The notes under the pieces: model-generated
What the model was told of the DNA's origin: nothing
The model's database searches: none
The model's input: only the letters and a program-made list of their open reading frames with translations
Part shown: in pieces, positions 1-8,564 of the stretch
Layout: each line of letters opens with the position of its first letter
Position numbering within the stretch: position 1 is the first letter of the stretch
NCBI RefSeq assembly: GCF_900112985.1
Contig: NZ_FONS01000003.1
Span: forward strand, 124,001 to 188,000
Direction of reading: 5' to 3'
Length of the DNA: 64,000 nucleotides
Source of the DNA: Pedobacter antarcticus
GTDB lineage: Bacteria > Bacteroidota > Bacteroidia > Sphingobacteriales > Sphingobacteriaceae
Program-made: the position numbers and the translations under genes

Positions 1-89
1 CTGATTAATATTTTAGTGAAAGGTCTGCAATAATATTTTTTTATCTAATCATCGACATAAAGGTCAATTTTGTCAACAATTAAATTTCA

Positions 90-1175
90 ATGTGCATGAA
101 AACAAGCCAACGAAAACACAAAGTCAGTTTACTGCTCCTGCTTGCAGTCTTTTTTTATGCTTGTCAAGGCGACAAAAAAGAAAAACCGCTAAATGAGATC
201 CCGGTGAAAGTAAAAGTTATTAACCTGGGTGAGGGATCGGACAGCACAAAAGCTATTGGCTACAGTGGCTCAGTCACAGCTAATAAAACTATTAACCTGA
301 GTTTTCAGGTATCGGGCACCATCACAAAAATACCGGTAGAGGTTGGCCAGTATGTCCGTAAAGGTCAGCTTATTGCTCAGATTGACGAAACGATTTACAG
401 AAATCAATATCAGGGCCAGCAGGCACAAGCCACATTAGCAAAAGAAAATTATGAAAGGATAAATCAGGTATTCCAGAAAGGCAGTATTGCTGAAATCAAA
501 ATGCTGGAAGCACGCTCGCAGTATGAGCAGGCCCAGGCGGCTGTAAGGGCCGCCAGAGAAAGTCTTTCTTACACCAGCATTTATGCTCCGGAAAGCGGAT
601 ACATTGGCGCAAAATTAATGGAGGCTGGTAATACTACAGGTCCAGGCGCACCGGTAGTTCAGCTACTGGATATTTCTACAGTTAAAGTAAACGTACCTGT
701 GCCCGATGTAGAAATTGATCGCATCAAAAAAGGTGACAGGGTTAACATAACTGTACCCTCACTTGGATCAGAAAATTACGCCGGCACAATAGATGAAATC
801 GGTATCAGTTCTGCACAGGGTTCACCCGCCTATTCGGCCAAAGTTGCTTTAAAAAACTCCCAGAACCGGTTGAAGCCTGGAATGGTCGCCAATATCGCCT
901 TTAATAAAAAATCGGAACCTGGAAAAGGAGCAGATAGCTCTGCCAGAATTTTGACCGCCGTCCCGCTGCAATCTTTACAAGTTGACGAGCACGGGCAACA
1001 CTTTGTTTTTGTGATATCTGCCGATGGAAAAAGAGCCCTTAGAAAAATAGTAGAAACCGGACCTTTGTACGATAATGGAATTGGTATCAAAAGCGGCCTG
1101 AAGCCTCAGGAAAAGCTTATTGTCAGCGGCTATCATAAATTGCTGGACAGCATGCTTATTGAAATTGTGAAATAA
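90..1175 (+). CDS. RND efflux periplasmic adaptor lipoprotein
   Basis: Membrane-fusion (HlyD/AcrA-type) subunit that links an inner-membrane RND pump to an outer-membrane channel. The N-terminus has a hydrophobic stretch ending in FFYAC, a lipobox with Cys25, so it is probably a lipoprotein. A lipoyl-like hairpin (about residues 60-95) is followed by an alpha-helical coiled-coil rich in Gln/Ala (about 105-165) and beta-barrel segments, the usual order for the family. The 361-residue length is normal. It is the first gene of an operon with the pump and TolC-like genes. The ATG at 96 is an equally good start (MKTSQRK) and gives a cleaner signal peptide. The exported substrate cannot be told from sequence. 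Confidence 0.93.
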   Translation: MCMKTSQRKHKVSLLLLLAVFFYACQGDKKEKPLNEIPVKVKVINLGEGSDSTKAIGYSGSVTANKTINLSFQVSGTITKIPVEVGQYVRKGQLIAQIDETIYRNQYQGQQAQATLAKENYERINQVFQKGSIAEIKMLEARSQYEQAQAAVRAARESLSYTSIYAPESGYIGAKLMEAGNTTGPGAPVVQLLDISTVKVNVPVPDVEIDRIKKGDRVNITVPSLGSENYAGTIDEIGISSAQGSPAYSAKVALKNSQNRLKPGMVANIAFNKKSEPGKGADSSARILTAVPLQSLQVDEHGQHFVFVISADGKRALRKIVETGPLYDNGIGIKSGLKPQEKLIVSGYHKLLDSMLIEIVK

Positions 1176-1231
1176 TAATAGATGAACCCAGCTTACCGCC
1201 GGGCTTTATGCTCAAAATTTAACAGAACAGA

Positions 1232-4200
1232 ATGAAGCAAAAGAAGAATTTAATAGAATGGGCAATGGATCACAAAGCTGTGCCTCTATCTATTGCCTTT
1301 GTATTGGTAGTTTTTGGTTTCTACGCTCTTTTCAATATGCCGAGAAATGAGTTTCCTGAATTTACAGTTCGTCAGGGACTGGTGATAGGCGTTTATCCAG
1401 GGGCATCCTCTAAACAGGTAGAAGAACAACTCACGACAAAAGTCGAAGAATATCTCTTCGGCTTTAATGAGGTAGATAAAACTAAAACTTATTCCTACTC
1501 AAAAGATGGAATGATGTACATTTTCGTGGAAATTAGCTCCCGGGTTAAAGACAGTGATACTAAATCATTTTGGAATAAACTCAAAAATGGTGTACTGATT
1601 CTCCAGGCAACCTCCTTGCCAAAGGAAGTAAAGGGTATTCTGGTGAATAGTGATTTCGGCAGTACTTCTGCTATCCTGCTCTCCGTGGAATCTGCGACCA
1701 GACCCTACAAGGATCTTCAGAAGCATGTAGAAGAAATCGAAGACGACCTGAGAAGGATTGAAAACGTGGCCAAAATAAACCATAGCGGAAACCTGTCTGA
1801 ACAAATAGGCGTTTATGTAGACAACAACAAGCTGGCACATTACGGATTGTCTTCAGGAAGTATCATGCAGGTATTACAGAACACAGGCGCTATCAGCCCG
1901 GCCGGCACCCTGGACGGGCAGATTACAGACCGCCCGATTCATCTCTCGACTTTCTTTAATTCCGAAAGCGACCTGGCAAGACAGATTATCAAAAATGATA
2001 ATCAGGGAAACGTAGTGAGACTGCGTGATGTGGCAACTATTAAAAAAGAATATGACGACCCGGATTCTTACGTAACTACCAATGGTACTAAAAGTATTAT
2101 TATTTCGCTGGAAATGGCCAGTGGCAAAAACATAGTACATTTTGGACATGATGTCGATGAACGTCTCGATAAAATAATCAGCGCCCTGCCTTCAGATATT
2201 AAAGTTACTAAACTGGCCAATCAGCCTGATGTGGTCAACGAATCCATCAGTCATTTTATGAAGGAATTTGGATTCGCTCTCATCGGCGTAATTGTAATCA
2301 CTATCCTGTTATTACCTTTCCGGATAGCTTCGGTTGCAGCTGCAACTATCCCCATTACCATCGCATCTACATTGGCTATTATGTACCTGGCTGGTATAGA
2401 ACTAAATACAGTAACCCTCGCAGCACTGGTTATCGTGCTTGGAATTGTAGTGGACGATCCCATTGTCGTAATTGATAATCACGTCGAAAAACTGGATCAT
2501 GGGCTGAGCGTCTGGGATGCTGCCCGGAATAGTGCTAAAGAGCTCTTCCCTTCTGTTTTTACAGCCACACTGGCGATATCGGCAACCTTTGCTCCGCTGA
2601 TCTTCTTTATGAATGGTATTGCCGCAGATTTCGTCGGTGATTTTCCGATTACCATTATCATTGCGCTGACAATTTCATTATTGATATCTATGTTGTTGGT
2701 TCCTTACTTCAATACCATCTTCATCAAGAAGGGTTTACATGAACTGGAAAACAAAAGTGAATCTAAGGGTCCTTCCATGCTGGACCGTTTACAGAAATTC
2801 TTTAATAATCACATCGGAAATGCAATTACCAACTGGAAACTTACTGTTCTTTTTGGCGTACTGGCTGTTGGCGCCGGTATCTTCCTGATGGCCCTGCTTC
2901 CGCAGCAACTTTTCCCTAAGGTGGAACGTAATCAGTTCGCAATGGAAATTTACCTGCCACAAGGGTATCGTTTAGAACAGACCGACAGTGTAGTAAGAGC
3001 CATGGAGAAAATCATGGCAAAGGACAAAAGGGTAGTCAACTATACCAGCTTTATTGGTTCTGGTTCTCCGAGATTCCATAGTTTGTATGCACCTAATCTG
3101 CCAGAAAAAAATTACGCGCAGATTCTGATTAATACGACTACAGAAAAGACTACCGAGGAAATACTTAAAGAGTACCAGCAGAAATACAGTGATTTGTTTC
3201 CTTCTGCCTATGTACGGATGAAACAGCTGGTCATGACCGACTCCCAAGCTCCTATCGAAGTCAGGATTTCAGGAAATAATATCGCACAGCTGAAAGAAGT
3301 TGGCAACCAGGTTGCCGGAATTGCCCGCAAAACAGATGAAGTTATCTGGACAAGGACCGATTATCAGCAGCCATTGGAGGGAATTCATGTAGAGATTAAA
3401 CAAGATGAAGCGGCGCGCCTGGGTCTGAGCAAATCAGATATTGCCAATACTATTGCTATGAATATGGAAGGTCTGCAGGCGACCCAGGTCTGGGAAGGTA
3501 AATATGGTCTTAACGTTAAAATTAAAGAACAAAACAGCCATAAACTTTCCTATGCAGATCTAAGAGATCTATCGGTAATTTCACGTGTAACCGGCGCCGC
3601 TATTCCGCTCAGACAAGTGGCAGACATTACACCTGAATGGAATGAAGGACAGCTGGTTAGAAGGAATGGAGTACGTACCCTCACTGTCAAGGTCGATATT
3701 GATAAGGATGCTGTTGCTGCAAATGTACTGGCAAAAATTAGTCCTTCGGTAGATAAGTTACCTCTTCCTGAGGGCCTGTATATTGAGTATGGCGGAGATA
3801 AACAAATGACCGACGAAAATATGGGTCCGATGGGATTATCATTACTCCTGAGTATAATCCTGCTTACCTTAATTCTGATCTGGCATTTTAAAAGTATCAA
3901 ACATGCTTTATTGAGTATCATCACCATGCCACTCAGTATTTTCGGCGCTGCATTAGGATTGCATCTGCTGCAGTATCCTTTTGGTTTTACTTCTTTCATC
4001 GGCCTGCTTGCTTTATGCGGCATCGTGGTGAGAAATGGTATTATCCTGATAGACTTTGCTGACGAACTCAGGCAGCAAGAAAAAATATCAGTACGTCAGG
4101 CAGCAATTACTGCTGCAGAAAGGAGAATGCGTCCTATTTTCCTAACTTCTTCCGCAGCAGCAGTCGGCGTTATCCCTATGATTGTAAGCCGGTCTTCTTT

Positions 4201-4369
4201 ATGGGGCCCGCTTGGAACTGTAATTTGCTTTGGACTAATGGTTTCCATGCTCCTTACGCTATTTGTACTTCCCGTTCTTTATTGGCTCATGTTCAAAAAG
4301 GAAGACGAATATCCAGAAGGAAGCGAACCTACAACAGCACAGCAAAGAATTGACGGAGTAGAATTGTAA
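1232..4369 (+). CDS. RND efflux pump, inner-membrane permease (HAE1/AcrB-like)
   Basis: Proton-driven trimeric exporter. At 1045 residues it has the family's full length, with one N-terminal membrane helix (residues about 13-33), a large periplasmic loop, a helix bundle around 340-500, a second periplasmic loop and a final bundle. The proton-relay pair is present as Asp408-Asp409 in GIVVDDPIVVIDN, equivalent to the AcrB pair. It lies 56 bp after the adaptor and 16 bp before the TolC-like gene, so the three form a classical tripartite operon. The substrate is unknown; multidrug or metabolite export are both possible, but metal-type (CusA) signatures are not obvious. Confidence 0.95.
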   Translation: MKQKKNLIEWAMDHKAVPLSIAFVLVVFGFYALFNMPRNEFPEFTVRQGLVIGVYPGASSKQVEEQLTTKVEEYLFGFNEVDKTKTYSYSKDGMMYIFVEISSRVKDSDTKSFWNKLKNGVLILQATSLPKEVKGILVNSDFGSTSAILLSVESATRPYKDLQKHVEEIEDDLRRIENVAKINHSGNLSEQIGVYVDNNKLAHYGLSSGSIMQVLQNTGAISPAGTLDGQITDRPIHLSTFFNSESDLARQIIKNDNQGNVVRLRDVATIKKEYDDPDSYVTTNGTKSIIISLEMASGKNIVHFGHDVDERLDKIISALPSDIKVTKLANQPDVVNESISHFMKEFGFALIGVIVITILLLPFRIASVAAATIPITIASTLAIMYLAGIELNTVTLAALVIVLGIVVDDPIVVIDNHVEKLDHGLSVWDAARNSAKELFPSVFTATLAISATFAPLIFFMNGIAADFVGDFPITIIIALTISLLISMLLVPYFNTIFIKKGLHELENKSESKGPSMLDRLQKFFNNHIGNAITNWKLTVLFGVLAVGAGIFLMALLPQQLFPKVERNQFAMEIYLPQGYRLEQTDSVVRAMEKIMAKDKRVVNYTSFIGSGSPRFHSLYAPNLPEKNYAQILINTTTEKTTEEILKEYQQKYSDLFPSAYVRMKQLVMTDSQAPIEVRISGNNIAQLKEVGNQVAGIARKTDEVIWTRTDYQQPLEGIHVEIKQDEAARLGLSKSDIANTIAMNMEGLQATQVWEGKYGLNVKIKEQNSHKLSYADLRDLSVISRVTGAAIPLRQVADITPEWNEGQLVRRNGVRTLTVKVDIDKDAVAANVLAKISPSVDKLPLPEGLYIEYGGDKQMTDENMGPMGLSLLLSIILLTLILIWHFKSIKHALLSIITMPLSIFGAALGLHLLQYPFGFTSFIGLLALCGIVVRNGIILIDFADELRQQEKISVRQAAITAAERRMRPIFLTSSAAAVGVIPMIVSRSSLWGPLGTVICFGLMVSMLLTLFVLPVLYWLMFKKEDEYPEGSEPTTAQQRIDGVEL

Positions 4370-4385
4370 AAATTAAATAAATATC

Positions 4386-5678
4386 ATGGAAATACGTTTC
4401 ATATATATTGGCTTCTTTTTCTTATTATCTGCACATGCAATGGCACAGCAAAACCATAGCATCAGCCTGGACGAAAGTAAAAAAGCCGCATTGGAATATA
4501 GCCGGGTTATCCAAAACAGTGAACTCGGAATCCAGTCCGCAGAAGCTGGTAAAAAAGGAGCTGCTGCAAATTACCTCCCTTCTGTAAGCGCTACCGGAAT
4601 TGGTTTGTATAACTTTAAGGATTTTATAAGTGCTATGCCTCCATTATTAACTGAAGGCGTAAATAATGCCTATTTTGCTGGCGTCACTGCTACCGAGGTT
4701 CTATATGCAGGAGGAAAAATACGTACAGCTAATGAGCTGGCTGCAATGCAGATTGAGGTTAATAAAATCCGGGCGAAACAGTCGCGGGATTCTGTGCTGT
4801 TACAGACAGAGAACAAATACTGGACCTTGAATAAATTACAGGAGCAGCATAAGACGCTGACTGCCAATGAAACTTATCTGAATGGAATACTGAAACAGCA
4901 GGAAGACTTACTGGCATCGGGTTTAATCGCCAGAAATGATCTGTTAAAGGTGAAAGTGCAACGTAGTAAATTACTGCTGGAGAAAAGCAAACTGAATAAT
5001 GGCCGAAAAGTCGCTATCCTTGATTTCTGCTTCTTTATAGGTATTCCATTTGATTCTTTATTAGTCATGCGGGACGGCCTGGACACAGCCAGAATACCAT
5101 CAATTGACGCGCAGGCCCCTGATCTGGACCTCAGTGCAAATAACGACTACCAGTTATTGCAAAAATCATTGGAAAGTGAGCAGCTGCAAACAAAAATGAC
5201 CCGGGCTAACTATCTTCCAAGTGTTTCTCTGGGCTTCAGTGCCGGCCGTGTGGGAAGTATCAGTAATTCTTTGGGGAGTACCTTTATGCCGATAGCTTTT
5301 GGTGTAGTAAACGTCCCGATATCTGACTGGTGGGGTACGGGTAAACAAAAACTGAGACAAAGAACGATCTCAGAAAAAATTGCCGGCAACAGGTTCAAAG
5401 ATGGAGAAGATCAGTTGAAAGTGGGCATACTGAAGTCTTGGTATGATCTGGAAGATGCGCAAAAACAAATTCGTTTTGCTAAAGAAAACTACGTCCAGGC
5501 TGCAGAGAACCTTGTTGTCACCAGAGATAATTACTCCAGCGGCCTAAGCAGTATTTCCGACTTACTGGATGCACAGGCACAGTTACAACAGGCCGAGAGT
5601 GAGCAGATCACCGCATATGGAGATTTTTTCAATAAAATGGCCAGCTACCGCTCCATTACCGGCAAACTTCTGCATTAA
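4386..5678 (+). CDS. TolC-family outer-membrane efflux channel
   Basis: Outer-membrane channel of the tripartite pump. A signal peptide ends at AMAQ (about residue 21). Two repeated long helical segments with heptad-like Ala/Leu/Gln patterns are typical of OEP domains, including the C-terminal GLSSISDLLDAQAQLQQAE, a common closing motif of TolC relatives. The 430-residue length is normal. It begins 16 bp after the RND permease gene and is probably cotranscribed. No lipobox Cys is seen, unlike many OprM-type members. Confidence 0.93.
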   Translation: MEIRFIYIGFFFLLSAHAMAQQNHSISLDESKKAALEYSRVIQNSELGIQSAEAGKKGAAANYLPSVSATGIGLYNFKDFISAMPPLLTEGVNNAYFAGVTATEVLYAGGKIRTANELAAMQIEVNKIRAKQSRDSVLLQTENKYWTLNKLQEQHKTLTANETYLNGILKQQEDLLASGLIARNDLLKVKVQRSKLLLEKSKLNNGRKVAILDFCFFIGIPFDSLLVMRDGLDTARIPSIDAQAPDLDLSANNDYQLLQKSLESEQLQTKMTRANYLPSVSLGFSAGRVGSISNSLGSTFMPIAFGVVNVPISDWWGTGKQKLRQRTISEKIAGNRFKDGEDQLKVGILKSWYDLEDAQKQIRFAKENYVQAAENLVVTRDNYSSGLSSISDLLDAQAQLQQAESEQITAYGDFFNKMASYRSITGKLLH

Positions 5679-5704
5679 ATTTGTGATTAATTATACCTTT
5701 AGAA

Positions 5705-5869
5705 ATGGAAGAAAAACCAGCCGGCCTTTTTGCTAATAAACGATTCCGTAATAAACTGATTATTATAATTGTTGGAATATTATTATTCTATCTGGCTATT
5801 TTTATCAGCTCAAAAAATGGTTGGATAGACTCGATGATTGAAAAGAAGGTCGAAATCGGGAAAAACTAA
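5705..5869 (+). CDS. Small single-pass membrane protein, unknown
   Basis: A 54-residue reading frame starts at ATG 5705, 26 bp after the TolC-like gene, and stops immediately before a strong hairpin terminator. The protein has a basic N-terminal segment (ANKRFRNK), one hydrophobic helix (about residues 19-36, IIIIVGILLFYLAIFI) and a charged C-terminal tail. Its position as the last gene of the efflux operon, inside the terminator, is the main support that it is translated. I do not recognise a family. It could be an accessory subunit of the pump or an unrelated small membrane protein. Confidence 0.5.
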   Translation: MEEKPAGLFANKRFRNKLIIIIVGILLFYLAIFISSKNGWIDSMIEKKVEIGKN

Positions 5870-5870
5870 A

Positions 5871-5917
5871 AAAACAACCGTTTAAACAACTTTATTTACC
5901 GTTTAAATGGTTGTTTT
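5871..5917. terminator. Bidirectional hairpin terminator
   Basis: Arm AACAACCGTTTAAAC pairs with GTTTAAATGGTTGTT across a 13-nt loop, with one G-U pair. An A-run precedes and a T-run follows, so the hairpin can end transcription on both strands: the efflux operon from the left and the convergent Nudix regulator gene from the right. Confidence 0.85.
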
Positions 5918-5932
5918 TCTGATGAAATCGAA

Positions 5933-6613
5933 TTATAAAGAGAGTAAATCATTAAATGATTCGGCGTAAGATTTTTTATTCAGTTTAAAATAATAAGCTC
6001 CTTTTTTAGAATTGGATTTATCTTTTTCTTCAAGCCTGATCAATAGTCCTGTGGAAGTTACCTTTCTGCTAAAATTACCGGTATCCATTTTTGTATCATT
6101 CACCTGCTCAAACAGCGTCTGTAGCTGAGGAATCGTAAATTTCTTCGGCAGCATCTCAAAAAGTATAGGATGAAGAGATGCTTTGAATTTCAATTTCTTT
6201 CTCGCCTCAGCAACCATCCTGTTATGATCAAATATAAGCTTAGGTATTTCGTTTATCGGAAACCATTCTGCATGGTAATTATCGATCAGCTGGGTTTCGT
6301 ACTTATGAATATCTATCAATGCAAAGTAGCCGACCGACAAAGTTCTTTCGATCGGGTCCCTGTCCGGCTCTCCATAAATATTTAAGAGCTCCAGATAAAC
6401 GCCTTCCAAACCTGTCAATTTCTTCAGTACACGGTTCGCTGCTTCATCGGGCGTCTCTTCAGCACCTACGAACCCACCCATCAGACTCCACTTGTTAATT
6501 TCGGGTTCCAGACCTCTTTTTACCAATAAGATCTTAAGCTGCCCGTCGTCAAATCCAAAAACAATACAATCTACTGCTACTAAATAATGGGGCTGGTTAA
6601 CGTATTCTTTCAT
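5933..6613 (-). CDS. Nudix-type transcriptional regulator (NrtR/AraR-like)
   Basis: An N-terminal Nudix fold (about residues 10-140) is joined to a C-terminal winged-helix domain (about 150-225), the architecture of NrtR-family repressors that sense a sugar or nucleotide-sugar ligand. The Nudix box region reads GFVGAEETPDEAANRVLKKL: the Gly, first Glu and Arg are kept, but the catalytic REUXEE core is RVLKKL. Hydrolysis is therefore unlikely, as expected for a sensor. It is divergent from galT-galK, with a 41-bp palindrome between them, so it probably regulates galactose use. A longer reading from 6649 exists, but it would put the palindrome 3 bp from the start codon. The start at 6613 (MKEYVNQPHYLVAVD) leaves room for a promoter and matches family N-termini as I know them. 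Confidence 0.85.
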   Translation of the reverse strand: MKEYVNQPHYLVAVDCIVFGFDDGQLKILLVKRGLEPEINKWSLMGGFVGAEETPDEAANRVLKKLTGLEGVYLELLNIYGEPDRDPIERTLSVGYFALIDIHKYETQLIDNYHAEWFPINEIPKLIFDHNRMVAEARKKLKFKASLHPILFEMLPKKFTIPQLQTLFEQVNDTKMDTGNFSRKVTSTGLLIRLEEKDKSNSKKGAYYFKLNKKSYAESFNDLLSL

Positions 6614-6652
6614 ATAGTCACAAATGGTAGGGAATACAAATATCGGCAAAAT

Positions 6653-6693
6653 AATAATTTATTAATTGTCACTATTACAATTAATAAATTATT
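6653..6693. promoter_or_regulatory. 41-bp palindromic operator of the galactose cluster
   Basis: Perfect 17-bp inverted repeat: AATAATTTATTAATTGT, a 7-nt spacer CACTATT, then ACAATTAATAAATTATT. It lies between the divergent Nudix-type regulator gene and galT. NrtR-family regulators are known to bind long AT-rich palindromes next to their own gene, so this is most likely the binding site. It would control both directions. Confidence 0.75.
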
Positions 6694-6762
6694 GCTAATT
6701 TTCCTGCCTTCAAAAGGGAAACATTTTGACCCCGATTTCTAACCATTTAATAACCCATAGTC

Positions 6763-7167
6763 ATGAACCAAAATTTTGATCTTAACTCAAACCCGCATAC
6801 CCGTCTGAATATTCTTACCGGGGAGCATATCCTGGTGTCTCCTCACCGAACCAAAAGACCATGGCAAGGTAAAATAGAAGATATAAGCCCCGATAACCGC
6901 CCGGAGTATGACCCCAAGTGTTATCTGTGCCCGGGAAATGTCAGGGCTGACGGAGAAATAAACCCCGATTACAAAGCGAGTTTTGTTTTCAAAAATGATT
7001 TTGCTGCATTGATTGAAGATACAGAGATTGACAATCTTAATGAAGATGACCTGCTGGTCGCAAAAGGTGAAAGGGGATTATGTAAAGTTATAAGCTTTAG
7101 TCCTAAACATGATCTTACCCTGCCGGAATTGACACGAGATGAAATTATTTCGGTTGTGGAAGTCTGA
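6763..7167 (+). pseudogene. galT: Truncated galactose-1-phosphate uridylyltransferase
   Basis: The 134 residues match only the N-terminal third of GalT, which is normally about 345-355 residues. The opening LNILTGEHILVSPHRTKRPW and the zinc-site CxxC of CYLCPGN (Cys53, Cys56) are clear. The frame ends in DEIISVVEV then TGA, just where family members continue with a Trp and a long helix. The catalytic His-Pro-His region and the rest of the second half are absent from this window. galK starts 26 bp later, so roughly 650 bp appear to have been lost cleanly. The product cannot catalyse UDP-glucose:galactose-1-phosphate uridylyl transfer. An assembly or sequencing deletion is the alternative explanation. 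Confidence 0.85.
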
Positions 7168-7193
7168 ACATTTTAAAATAAAGAAAGCATAAC

Positions 7194-8381
7194 ATGACAT
7201 TATCCAACGCCATCCAGACAACAATAAAAGTAGATGTTGAGGACCTGAAAAAATCATTCCAGGCACTATATCACGCTACTCCTCTTCTGGTTAAATCGCC
7301 GGGACGAATAAATATTATCGGAGAACATACCGATTATAACAACGGATTTGTCATGCCTGCCGCAATTGATAAGGCCATTTACATTGGTGTGTCCAAAAGA
7401 GAAGACGAAGAAGTTCATCTCTTTGCAAAAGATTACGGACAATCACATCAAGTAAATTTACACGAACTGAAAGTTACAGAAAAAGGCTGGCCAAACTATA
7501 TTCTTGGAGTGACGGATCAGCTCCTGAAAAGAGGTTACCAAATCAGTGGATTCAACTTGTACATAGATGGTGACGTTCCTTTGGGCGCGGGACTGTCCTC
7601 TTCTGCAGCGGTCGAATGTGCCACAGCGTATGCACTCGACCAACTTTTTTCTTTATCCATCAGCAAACTGGACACAGCACTGATTGCACAAAAAGCAGAA
7701 CATGTTTTTGCCGGCGTAAGTTGTGGAATTATGGATCAGTTTGCTTCAGTTTTCGGAAAAAAAGATCATGCTATATTACTGGACTGCAGGTCGCTGGAGT
7801 ATCATTATGTTCCATTGAAATTAGACGGATACAAGCTCGTCTTACTGAACACGAATGTAAAGCACTCATTGGCCGACAGCGCTTATAATGAAAGAAGGGC
7901 ACAGTGCGAGCAGGGTGTGGCATGGATTAAGGAGCAGCATCCGCAAGTAAATAGTTTAAGAGATGCCGATCTGGAAATGCTGGATCAATGTATAAGAGAA
8001 AAGGACGCAGATGTATATGAGAAGTGCAAATTTGTTGTCAGTGAAAATATTCGTTTGATTCAGGCAGCTGAATATCTTAAAGACGGAAACCTGGCCGCAT
8101 TGGGAAAATTGATGTTTGAGACGCATGATGGCTTAAGCAATAAGTATAAAGTGAGCTGTAAGGAACTGGATTTTCTGGTAGAAAAAGTAAAACAGACGGA
8201 TACGGTACTTGGTGCCAGAATGATGGGCGGAGGTTTTGGAGGCTGCACAATTAACATTGTAAAAAATGAAGCTGTGGATGATCTGATTACCAGTATAACA
8301 GCGAGTTATTCAAAGGAATTTGAGCTAAACCTGGATGCTTATATCGTTACTACAGCATCGGGAACTAGTCAGGTTGTCTGA
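7194..8381 (+). CDS. galK: Galactokinase
   Basis: GHMP-family kinase that phosphorylates galactose at C1 with ATP, the first committed step of the Leloir pathway, in the cytoplasm. All three signatures are present: the galactokinase motif PGRINIIGEHTDYN near residues 35-50, the ATP-binding GAGLSSSAA (about 128-136) and the C-terminal GARMMGGGFGGC (about 340-352). The 395-residue length is slightly above E. coli GalK (382). It follows the truncated galT in the same direction and likely shares its promoter and operator. With galT broken, galactose-1-phosphate would have no outlet unless a second transferase exists elsewhere. Confidence 0.96.
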   Translation: MTLSNAIQTTIKVDVEDLKKSFQALYHATPLLVKSPGRINIIGEHTDYNNGFVMPAAIDKAIYIGVSKREDEEVHLFAKDYGQSHQVNLHELKVTEKGWPNYILGVTDQLLKRGYQISGFNLYIDGDVPLGAGLSSSAAVECATAYALDQLFSLSISKLDTALIAQKAEHVFAGVSCGIMDQFASVFGKKDHAILLDCRSLEYHYVPLKLDGYKLVLLNTNVKHSLADSAYNERRAQCEQGVAWIKEQHPQVNSLRDADLEMLDQCIREKDADVYEKCKFVVSENIRLIQAAEYLKDGNLAALGKLMFETHDGLSNKYKVSCKELDFLVEKVKQTDTVLGARMMGGGFGGCTINIVKNEAVDDLITSITASYSKEFELNLDAYIVTTASGTSQVV

Positions 8382-8415
8382 TAGAAAACCAAAATAAACC
8401 TGTAAACAAATGAAA

Positions 8416-8458
8416 ATACCGTTATGCCGCAGTTCCTCCATCAGCGGTATAACGGTAT
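8416..8458. other. Stem-loop after galK
   Basis: ATACCGTTATGCCGC pairs with GCGGTATAACGGTAT over a 13-nt loop, giving 15 pairs with one G-U. It lies 35 bp after the galK stop codon. There is no T-run after it, so it may be an RNA 3'-end stabiliser or a factor-assisted terminator rather than a standard intrinsic terminator. It could also be an operator for the following esterase gene. Confidence 0.45.
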
Positions 8459-8564
8459 CGGATCCGGGGTACTCAAATATGGCGTCAATGTTGTATCTTA
8501 AGGAACGAAAATCGTCAGATGTGATTTTTAACTACCTGGTTAATCCATTTTTTTTATTATTCCA

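Noticed and set aside
5933..6649. Longer start for the Nudix-type regulator
   Set aside because: Would place the start codon 3 bp from the operator palindrome and add 12 residues not expected in the family.
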